From Acidimicrobiia bacterium (GTDB lineage Bacteria > Actinomycetota > Acidimicrobiia > Acidimicrobiales > Ilumatobacteraceae), in the NCBI GenBank assembly GCA_030425785.1, contig JAUHYJ010000311.1, positions 1-5,202 on the forward strand: 5,202 nt of DNA, read 5' to 3'. Position numbers and translations under genes: made by a program. Below, piece after piece: positions 1 through 5,202 of this stretch. Position 1 is the first letter of the stretch. Each line of letters opens with the position of its first letter. The notes under the pieces were generated by a model. That model was not told where the DNA came from, did not search any database, and saw nothing but the letters and a program-made list of their open reading frames with translations.

Positions 1-960
1 GGCACCACACGAGTCGCCCAGGCCTTCAAGCGGGCCGGCGGCCACGTCACGGCGGTCGACTCCGCCCGCTACGCCGAGGTCTTCGCGCGGACCTGGATCG
101 AGACCGATGCCGCTGACGTCGACGCCGACGAGCTGGTCGCGGAGATCGAGCGTCTGAACGCGGTGCCGGGTGCGCCCGGGTACGTCACCGAGACGTTCTG
201 TGATCGCTCGCGCTTCTTCCAGCCGTTCAACGGTGAGCGGATCGACGCGATCCGTCAGGCGATCGCCGACGACCACGCCGGGTCTCCGCTCGAACCGATC
301 CTGCTCACCAGCCTGCTCCTCGCCGCCGACAAGGTCGACTCGACCACCGGGGTCCAGATGGCCTACGTGAAGCAGTGGGCGAAGCGCTCGTTCAACCCGC
401 TCCGGCTCGAGCCGCCGGACCTCCTGCCGGGCACCGGCCGGGCGGTTCGCGGCGACGCGCTCGACCTGGCCGCGACACTCGACCCCGTCGACCTGGTGTA
501 CCTCGACCCGCCGTACAACCAGCACCGCTACTTCACCAACTACCACGTGTGGGAGACGCTGATCGCGTGGGACCATCCCGACCACTACGGGGTCGCCTGC
601 AAGCGCGTCGACGCCCGCGACGACGAGACGAAGAGCGTGTTCAACCGCAAGCGCGAGATGCCCGCAGCACTGGCGTCCACCATCGCGAGCGTCGACGCCG
701 AGATCGTCATGGTCTCCTACAACGACGAATCATGGATCGGCATCGACGAGCTCCGCGACATGTGCGCCGTCCACGGCGACGTCGTCGCGCTCGCCTTCGA
801 CTCGAAGCGCTACGTCGGCGCTCAGATCGGCATCCACAACCCGGCCGGCGAGAAGGTCGGTGAACCCGGCCGGCTCCGCAACCTCGAGTACGTGCTGATC
901 GCCGGCGATCGTCGGCGGATCGCCCACATGACCGACACGTTCGCGTCGCACCGGGTCTGA
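1..960 (+). CDS. D12-class adenine-specific DNA methyltransferase (5' end outside window)
   Basis: The frame is open from base 1 to a TGA at 958-960 and gives 319 residues. The true start lies left of the window, and the first in-window GTG (163) is internal. Seen: a SAM-binding motif I remnant at the very start (GTTRVAQAFKRAG, residues 1-13, then VTAVD at 16-20), a conserved FFQPFNGERID block at 72-82, catalytic motif IV DPPY at 169-172 (bases 505-516), and a C-terminal YVGAQIGI (271-278) followed by GEKVGE. The order motif I, recognition region, DPPY is that of the D12 (alpha, Dam/DpnM-like) N6-adenine methyltransferases, which transfer a methyl group from SAM to adenine in a short DNA site. 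Probably only a few tens of residues are missing. The recognition site cannot be read from the sequence. No endonuclease is visible, so it may be an orphan modifier or half of a restriction system further left. It converges on ilvA with a 10-bp gap. Confidence 0.9.
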   Translation, partial: GTTRVAQAFKRAGGHVTAVDSARYAEVFARTWIETDAADVDADELVAEIERLNAVPGAPGYVTETFCDRSRFFQPFNGERIDAIRQAIADDHAGSPLEPILLTSLLLAADKVDSTTGVQMAYVKQWAKRSFNPLRLEPPDLLPGTGRAVRGDALDLAATLDPVDLVYLDPPYNQHRYFTNYHVWETLIAWDHPDHYGVACKRVDARDDETKSVFNRKREMPAALASTIASVDAEIVMVSYNDESWIGIDELRDMCAVHGDVVALAFDSKRYVGAQIGIHNPAGEKVGEPGRLRNLEYVLIAGDRRRIAHMTDTFASHRV

Positions 961-970
961 ACGGACGGCG

Positions 971-2503
971 TCACGCCAGGAACAGGCGATAGGCCGGGTG
1001 GTCGGATTCCTCCCAGTACCGGTAGCCGAGTTCGTCGAGGAAGTCGGCGAAGGCGCCACGATCGTCGTCGGGCACCTGCATGCCGACGAGCACCCGACCG
1101 ACGTCGGATCCGTGGTTGCGATAGTGGAACAGCGAGATGTTCCAGTCCGGTGCCATGCTGGTCAGGAACCGGGTGAGGGCACCGGGCCGCTCGGGGAACT
1201 CGAACCGGAGGAGTCGCTCGTCGTCGGCGAGCGGTGAGTGGCCGCCGACGAGGTGGCGGATGTGCAACTTGGCGAGCTCGTCGTCGGTCAGATCGAGCGT
1301 GTCGAGCCCGGCCACGCGGAACGCCTCCGCGAGTTCGTCGGCCTCGGTGCGGCTCTCGACCTGTACGCCGACGAACACGTGTGCAGCCGACCCGTCGGCG
1401 ATCCGGTAGTTGAACTCGGTGATCGATCGGGTCGGTCCGATCAGATCGATGAACCGGCGGAAGCTCCCGCGCTCCTCCGGGATCGTGACGGCGAAGATCG
1501 CCTCGCGGCGTTCGCCGATCTCGGCCCGTTCGGCGACGAACCGAAGCCGGTCGAAGTTCATGTTCGCGCCACAGGCCACGGCGACCCACGTCTCCGCGTG
1601 CGCACCCGTGCGCTCCGCGTACGCCTTGGCGCCGGCGATCGCCAGCGCCCCGGCGGGTTCGAGCACGGCCCGGGTGTCGGTGAAGACGTCCTTGATCGCA
1701 GCACAGACGGCGTCGGTGTCGACCCGGACGACCTCGTCGACGTAGTCGCGGGCGAGCCGGAAGGTCTCCTCCCCCACCAGCTTGACCGCGGTGCCGTCGG
1801 AGAACAGCCCCACGTTGTCGAGCTCGACGCGCTCGCCGGCCTCGAGCGACCGCGCCATCGCGTCGGAGTCGTCGGTCTGTACGCCGACGATGCGTACGTC
1901 GGGACGCAGCGCCTTCAGGTACGTGGCGACACCGGCGATCAGACCGCCGCCGCCGACGGCGACGAACACGGCGTCGAGCCGACCGGTGTGCTGGCGCAGG
2001 ATCTCCATCCCGATCGTGCCCTGACCTGCGATGACGTCGGCGTCGTCGAACGGGTGCACGAAGGTCAGGCCGCGGTCGTCCATCAGCTGCAGGGCGTGGG
2101 CGTAGCTGTCGCTGTACGACTCGCCGGCGAGCACCACCTCGGCACCGGCGGCCGCCACGGCGTCGACCTTGACCTCGGGCGTCGTCGTCGGCATGACGAT
2201 GACCGCCCGACAGCCGAGCTCGTTGGCCGCCAGCGCGACACCCTGGGCGTGGTTGCCGGCCGACGCCGCGATGACGCCACGGGCGAGCTGCTCGGCCGTG
2301 AGGTTCGCCATCTTGTTGTAGGCACCGCGGATCTTGAACGAGAACACCGGCTGGAGGTCTTCGCGCTTGAGCAGCAGCTCGTTGCCGAGCCGTTCCGAGA
2401 GCACGGTGGCCCGCTCGAGCGGCGTCTCGTCGACGACGTCGTAGACGCGCGCGGTCAGGATCCGCTTCAGATAGTCGGTCGCATCGCCGCCCGATGGGGT
2501 CAC
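971..2503 (-). CDS. ilvA: Threonine deaminase (threonine ammonia-lyase), biosynthetic, two ACT-like domains
   Basis: This 510-residue PLP enzyme converts L-threonine to 2-oxobutanoate and ammonia, the committed step of isoleucine synthesis in the cytosol. Seen: SFKIRGAYNK at 55-64 with the presumed PLP lysine K57, SAGNHAQG at 81-88, the phosphate-binding glycine loop GGGG at 184-187, and CGAN at 311-314 near the cofactor ring. Two regulatory ACT-like domains follow, at about 334-405 and 429-500, with the paired motifs ITEFNYR (361-367) and NISLFHYR (455-462). Length and motif order match E. coli IlvA (514 residues) along the whole chain, so isoleucine feedback inhibition with valine relief is likely. 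This is known for the family and inferred here. Actinobacterial IlvA proteins I remember are shorter, with less regulatory domain. The start is GTG (2501-2503), 9 bp after the deaminase stop, and the Shine-Dalgarno is poor, so translation may depend on coupling to the upstream gene. Confidence 0.95.
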   Translation of the reverse strand: MTPSGGDATDYLKRILTARVYDVVDETPLERATVLSERLGNELLLKREDLQPVFSFKIRGAYNKMANLTAEQLARGVIAASAGNHAQGVALAANELGCRAVIVMPTTTPEVKVDAVAAAGAEVVLAGESYSDSYAHALQLMDDRGLTFVHPFDDADVIAGQGTIGMEILRQHTGRLDAVFVAVGGGGLIAGVATYLKALRPDVRIVGVQTDDSDAMARSLEAGERVELDNVGLFSDGTAVKLVGEETFRLARDYVDEVVRVDTDAVCAAIKDVFTDTRAVLEPAGALAIAGAKAYAERTGAHAETWVAVACGANMNFDRLRFVAERAEIGERREAIFAVTIPEERGSFRRFIDLIGPTRSITEFNYRIADGSAAHVFVGVQVESRTEADELAEAFRVAGLDTLDLTDDELAKLHIRHLVGGHSPLADDERLLRFEFPERPGALTRFLTSMAPDWNISLFHYRNHGSDVGRVLVGMQVPDDDRGAFADFLDELGYRYWEESDHPAYRLFLA

Positions 2504-2512
2504 AGGGGCAGG

Positions 2513-3538
2513 CTAGGACACCTCGGCGAGCGCGGCCCGGATGCGGCGGGCCGTCTCGGGCGGCGCGAACGACGCCGTCACCGCATCGAGCTGCATGGCG
2601 AGGTGCTGAGCGGGCGTGATGCCGAACACCTCTGACGCGAGGGTCAGCTCGGTGACGAGGTCGGTCGCGAACCAGCCGGGGTCGTCGGTGTTGAGACACA
2701 CCCGCAGCCCGGCGTCGAGGAGCGCCGGCAGGGGGTGATCGCCGACGTGTTCGACGACCTGGAGCAGGTCGTTGCTGGTGAGGCAGACCTCGAGCATGAT
2801 CTCTCGCTCACGGAGGAGTTCGACGACCGCCGGATCCTCGAGGCACCGGACGCCGTGTCCGATGCGAACGGCGCCGAGGTCGACGACGGCCGACCGGACG
2901 CTGTCGGCGCCCTCGGTCTCCCCGGCATGCGGCACGGCCGGCAGCCCGAGCGCCGCCGCTCGGGCGAATTGGGAGGCGTACGGAGCGGCCGGGAAGCCGA
3001 CCTCGTACCCGCCGAGACCGATCGCGACCAGGCCATCGGGCGTCGGCCCGCGTTCGAGGTAGTCGATCGTCACCTGTTCGTGCGGTTGCTCGATGTCGCG
3101 CGGGATGTCGACGACCCAGCCGATCTCGACGCCACGCGCCGCCGCCCGTCGGCGTCCCTCGTTCAGGCCGTCGCGGTACTCCTCGGGTGCCAGCCCGGCC
3201 CGATCGTCGCGGTGCAGGAAGTGGGTGTACGCCGTCGTGGTGACCTCGGCGTAGGTGACGTGCTGGTCGGCGAGCGTGGCAGCGAGGGCATCGGTGATGG
3301 TCGCCAAGTCATCGCCGGTGCGCAGCAGCGAGAGGCCGTAGAAGAACTGGGCCGCAAAGTCCGGGAACCCGGTGAACGAGAACGCCGGCGGAAAGCCGTC
3401 CGGCCAGACCGGCGTCGGGTCGGCACCGTGGCGCTCGGTCAGCTCCTGCACCGTGGCGACCGACATCGAGCCCTCGAGGTGCACGTGCAGCTCGACCTTC
3501 GGCAGCGTGCGCAACCAGTCGAGCTGCTCGCTCGTCAC
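2513..3538 (-). CDS. add: Adenosine deaminase-family metal-dependent hydrolase
   Basis: The gene encodes 341 residues. I chose the GTG at 3536-3538 although the frame stays open to 3664: the upstream part only shadows the PPOX gene, GGAG at 3545-3548 sits 6 bases before this GTG, and the catalytic HVHLEG then falls near the N-terminus as in the family. Adenosine deaminases are TIM-barrel zinc enzymes that convert adenosine to inosine in purine salvage. By comparison with the mouse enzyme, the zinc ligands are H18, H20, H204 and D285, the catalytic glutamate is E207 (PHAGE, 203-207), and further catalytic residues are H228 (RIGHG) and D286 (NTDDP, 283-287). All are present, so it should be active. 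Length is close to E. coli Add (333). The substrate is less certain: members of this family (COG1816) have been shown to deaminate adenine or 6-aminodeoxyfutalosine (futalosine menaquinone route). The GLGGYEVGFP (174-183) and VPHAGET (202-208) segments fit actinobacterial members but do not settle it. Confidence 0.85.
   Translation of the reverse strand: MTSEQLDWLRTLPKVELHVHLEGSMSVATVQELTERHGADPTPVWPDGFPPAFSFTGFPDFAAQFFYGLSLLRTGDDLATITDALAATLADQHVTYAEVTTTAYTHFLHRDDRAGLAPEEYRDGLNEGRRRAAARGVEIGWVVDIPRDIEQPHEQVTIDYLERGPTPDGLVAIGLGGYEVGFPAAPYASQFARAAALGLPAVPHAGETEGADSVRSAVVDLGAVRIGHGVRCLEDPAVVELLREREIMLEVCLTSNDLLQVVEHVGDHPLPALLDAGLRVCLNTDDPGWFATDLVTELTLASEVFGITPAQHLAMQLDAVTASFAPPETARRIRAALAEVS
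3535..3538 (-). promoter_or_regulatory. GTGA stop/start overlap coupling PPOX gene and deaminase
   Basis: The minus strand reads GTGA here. TGA (3535-3537) ends the PPOX gene and GTG (3536-3538) starts the deaminase. A GGAG lies 6 bases upstream of the GTG, inside the end of the PPOX gene. This arrangement usually means that ribosomes ending one gene reinitiate at the next, giving linked amounts of the two proteins. Confidence 0.75.
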
Positions 3539-4047
3539 GTGTCGCTCCACTTGGTGCCCGGGAGGTAGTAGCGCTGCGCCCAGACACCGCGGCGGTCCTC
3601 GCCCGACACCGGCATCCGCCACGTGCTGAGCCGGGTGGTCGGCGCGTCGAGGTCGACGGCGCACAGCGCACGCGGCTGGTCGTCGGTGCCCTCGACGTAG
3701 GCGTCGGCGAACCAGTCGGCGGTGTAGCGCTTGGCGATCGAGCGGTACCGCTCACGCCACGCGTCGTCCTCGCCCGGCGGATGCACCACGTCGACGACGC
3801 CCTGCACCGTGACCTTGCGGTACGGCTGATCGCTCTCGTCGATCGAGATGCCGACCTTCGGGTCGCGCTGCAGGTTGCGCCAGATGACCGCCGGCGAGCG
3901 CGGGGTGAACAGCAGTCGGCGACCGTCGCGCACGAACCAGAGCGGCAGCACGCGCGGGAAGCCGTCGTCGTCGACCGTCCCGATCCGGGCCAGGTGCTCG
4001 CGTTCGTCGAGGAAGGCGAACAGTTCGTCGTCCGTCAGCTTGGGCAT
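3535..4047 (-). CDS. PPOX-class (pyridoxamine 5'-phosphate oxidase-like) split-barrel flavin/F420 protein
   Basis: This 170-residue protein starts at the ATG at 4045-4047, with GAGGAG (4053-4058) 5 bases upstream. The frame continues upstream only as a shadow of the carboxyltransferase gene. The first 90 residues have the split beta-barrel pattern of the pyridoxamine-phosphate-oxidase-like family: a short N-terminal helix, then RIGTVDDDGFPRVLPLWF (21-38), a strand LLFTPRS (45-51), RNLQRDPKVGISID (57-70), and VTVQGVVDVV (79-88). In actinobacteria such proteins bind FMN, F420 or haem and carry out varied reductions. The substrate and cofactor cannot be read here, and a true PdxH role is unlikely because of its short, divergent C-terminus. 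The last third (about 95-170) is charged, aromatic-rich and not recognised. Its TGA (3535-3537) overlaps the GTG of the deaminase, implying translational coupling. It lies 19 bp after the carboxyltransferase stop. Confidence 0.8.
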   Translation of the reverse strand: MPKLTDDELFAFLDEREHLARIGTVDDDGFPRVLPLWFVRDGRRLLFTPRSPAVIWRNLQRDPKVGISIDESDQPYRKVTVQGVVDVVHPPGEDDAWRERYRSIAKRYTADWFADAYVEGTDDQPRALCAVDLDAPTTRLSTWRMPVSGEDRRGVWAQRYYLPGTKWSDT

Positions 4048-4052
4048 CTCGT

Positions 4053-4058
4053 CTCCTC
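4053..4058 (-). promoter_or_regulatory. Ribosome binding site of the PPOX gene
   Basis: GAGGAG on the minus strand, 5 bases before the ATG at 4045-4047. It is the strongest Shine-Dalgarno in the window and fixes the start of the PPOX gene at this ATG rather than at positions further upstream in the same frame. Confidence 0.75.
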
Positions 4059-4066
4059 GGCCCGGT

Positions 4067-5202
4067 TCACGGCCGGTAGCCCCACGGCGGCCGCCCCGGA
4101 CGCAGCGAGCGACGCGCCAACCGTGCCCAGTCGACGAGCATCGGCCGGGTGTCGCGCGGGTCGATGATCTGCTCGATCTCGTAGAACTCGGCCGATCGGT
4201 GCGGCGACCGCAGGCGGTTGAGGCGTTCGGTGATCTCGGCCTTGAGCGATTCCGGGTCGTCGCTCGCCTCGAGGTCGGCCTTGTAGGCGACCTCGAGACC
4301 GCCTTCGAGGGGGAGCGAGCCCCAGTCGCCCGACGGCCAGGCGAGCCGCATCGATTCGCTGCCCGGCTTGCGGTTCGCGGCACCGGCGATCCCGAACGCC
4401 TTGCGGATCACGACGGTGCAGTACGGGATCGGCGCCTCGCGCAACGCGACGAGCACCTCGGTGCCGTAACGGACCGTCGCGTCCTGCTCGGATTCCTTGC
4501 CGATCAGGAAGCCGGGGCAGTCCTCGAGGTGGATCATCGGCAGCTTGAACAGCGACGCCAGGTCGATCAACCGGGTCAGCTTGCGACACGAGTCGGCCGT
4601 CCACCCGCCGCCGTACATCTGCGGGTTCTCGGCGTAGATCGCGACCGGGATGCCGTCGAGGCGGGCGAACCCGCCGGTGATCGACGTGCCCCAGTCGGCG
4701 CCGATCTCGAAGAACGAGCCGTGGTCGACGACCGACCGCACGATCGCCCCCATGTCGTACGCCATCCGGGGGTTGCGGGGCACCGCCTCGATCAACCACT
4801 CGTCGCGGCGTGACGGATCGTCATCGGCCGGCTCCACGGGCGGGAGTTCGTCGACCGACGAGGGGAGGTACGACAGGAACCGCACCGCTCGCTCGAACGC
4901 CTGCTCCTCGGTGTCGACGGGCCGGACCAGCGGCGCGACCACGTCCTGGGCCCAGATGCGCAAGGGCGTGCCGGCGATCTGCCTCCCGATGGCCAGACAG
5001 CTGCGCTCAACCTGCTGGGCCGAGGGGCGCATCTCGGGGTCCCAGCTGAGGATCTGATCAACCAGCGCGACGGCCTCGGGGGGCAGGCCCTCCAGCCGGG
5101 AGAGCAGCCCCAGGCGGGACGCCAGCACCGGGTCGTGGCGCTCCTTCACTGCGCTGGTCCGCCCGAACGGCTCGGCCAGGAGCAGCTCGTAGAGCACCAC
5201 CC
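4067..5202 (-). CDS. Acyl-CoA carboxylase carboxyltransferase C-terminal half, joined in frame to a Ser/Thr kinase C-lobe remnant (5' end outside window)
   Basis: The frame is open from the right edge to a TGA at 4067-4069 and gives 378 codons before the stop. The first in-window GTG (5198-5200) is almost surely internal, since the open frame runs off the edge. Numbering from that GTG, residues 95-377 match the second half of biotin-dependent acyl-CoA carboxyltransferases (beta chains of the PccB/AccD type): RFLSYLPSSVDELPP (107-121), a GSFFE segment (161-165), LEDCPGFLIG (225-234), RKAFGIAGAA (266-275), LAWPSGDWGSLPLEGG (286-301) and EIIDPRDTRP-like residues (344-353). These enzymes move CO2 from carboxybiotin to acetyl-, propionyl- or related acyl-CoA. 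The active site needs both halves, and the N-terminal half (about 200-250 residues) is absent. In its place residues 1-92 look like the end of a protein kinase. The hybrid as written should not be a working carboxylase. The acyl-CoA substrate is unknown. See the junction finding for the artefact explanation. Confidence 0.75.
   Translation of the reverse strand, partial: VVLYELLLAEPFGRTSAVKERHDPVLASRLGLLSRLEGLPPEAVALVDQILSWDPEMRPSAQQVERSCLAIGRQIAGTPLRIWAQDVVAPLVRPVDTEEQAFERAVRFLSYLPSSVDELPPVEPADDDPSRRDEWLIEAVPRNPRMAYDMGAIVRSVVDHGSFFEIGADWGTSITGGFARLDGIPVAIYAENPQMYGGGWTADSCRKLTRLIDLASLFKLPMIHLEDCPGFLIGKESEQDATVRYGTEVLVALREAPIPYCTVVIRKAFGIAGAANRKPGSESMRLAWPSGDWGSLPLEGGLEVAYKADLEASDDPESLKAEITERLNRLRSPHRSAEFYEIEQIIDPRDTRPMLVDWARLARRSLRPGRPPWGYRP
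4925..5202 (-). other. Segment resembling the C-lobe end of a Ser/Thr protein kinase
   Basis: In the frame of the carboxyltransferase gene, the translation begins (X)VVLYELLLAEPFG, which fits kinase subdomain IX (usually GVVLYELL). After about 40 residues comes LVDQILSWDPEMRPSA (47-61), the subdomain XI pattern with its invariant arginine (R58, bases 5027-5029). The tail QQVERSCLAIGRQIAG and RIWAQDVVAPLV (81-92) resembles the end of kinase domains I remember from myxobacteria and relatives; that is recall, not a search. Codon use differs from the rest of the frame: of 6 serines, 3 are AGC, 2 TCC and 1 TCG, against 15 TCG of 19 in the carboxyltransferase part; leucine is about 10 CTG to 4 CTC, against mostly CTC downstream. 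The catalytic loop (HRD) and DFG would lie right of the window, so kinase activity cannot be judged. The left boundary is approximate. Confidence 0.6.

Noticed and set aside
1..960. High density of GATC words in the methyltransferase gene (about 14) as a methylation-linked signal
   Set aside because: Most arise from ATC isoleucine codons after a G-ending codon in GC-rich coding DNA, and similar density is seen in the other genes, so it says nothing about the enzyme's target site.
967..977. Small inverted repeat GGCG-TCA-CGCC between the convergent genes as a terminator
   Set aside because: The stem is only 4 bp with a 3-base loop and no T-run, and it lies partly inside ilvA; such repeats are common by chance at this GC content.
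1238..2635. Long plus-strand open frame of 465 codons antisense to ilvA
   Set aside because: It is the antisense shadow of a strongly conserved gene, dominated by Gly, Val, Asp and Arg, with no recognisable domain.
822..2699. Long open frame of 625 codons on the minus strand overlapping ilvA in another frame
   Set aside because: Its translation is arginine-rich low-complexity sequence without motifs, typical of an out-of-frame shadow in GC-rich DNA; ilvA in the same place has complete family motifs.
3539..3664. N-terminal extension of the deaminase by 42 residues
   Set aside because: The stretch is Arg/Pro-rich, overlaps the end of the PPOX gene in another frame, and the GTG at 3536-3538 has a well-placed GGAG and gives the normal family N-terminus.
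4048..4383. N-terminal extension of the PPOX protein up to 4383
   Set aside because: The extra residues are Arg/Ser/Thr-rich shadow of the carboxyltransferase gene; the ATG at 4045-4047 has a strong GAGGAG and begins the recognisable domain.

Overview
The window is very GC-rich and almost entirely coding. Serine codons are mostly TCG, valine and aspartate codons mostly GTC and GAC, and two genes start with GTG. Together with a PPOX-family flavin/F420-type split-barrel protein, this suggests an actinobacterium, possibly of the Acidimicrobiia/Ilumatobacter type. That placement rests on style and remembered family distribution, not on a marker gene.

Layout. Bases 1-960 (+) hold the C-terminal 319 residues of a D12-class adenine-specific DNA methyltransferase whose start lies left of the window. 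Ten bases later, facing it tail to tail, is the end of a four-gene block on the minus strand. In transcription order this block runs from the right edge: (i) 5202-4067, an open frame with the C-terminal half of a biotin-dependent acyl-CoA carboxylase carboxyltransferase, preceded in frame by what looks like the end of a Ser/Thr protein kinase catalytic domain; (ii) 4047-3535, a small PPOX split-barrel protein; (iii) 3538-2513, an adenosine deaminase-family enzyme that overlaps gene (ii) by the 4 bases GTGA; (iv) 2503-971, the biosynthetic threonine deaminase IlvA with two C-terminal ACT-like domains. Spacings are 19 bp, a 4-bp overlap and 9 bp, so the block is probably one transcript. The only non-coding stretches are these gaps and the 10 bp between the convergent genes. 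No promoter, terminator, RNA gene, mobile element or CRISPR array is visible.

How the genes relate. The minus-strand products belong to different metabolic areas: acyl-CoA carboxylation, a flavin or deazaflavin redox protein, purine nucleoside (or aminofutalosine) deamination, and the first step of isoleucine synthesis. They look like a housekeeping run rather than a dedicated pathway. The methyltransferase may be an orphan or part of a restriction or defence locus to the left, which is not visible.

The strangest signal is at about 4915-4930. A kinase C-lobe with different codon habits is joined without a stop to the second half of a carboxyltransferase that has lost its N-terminal catalytic half. 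This is either a hybrid gene or, more likely, a chimeric assembly junction near the end of a contig.
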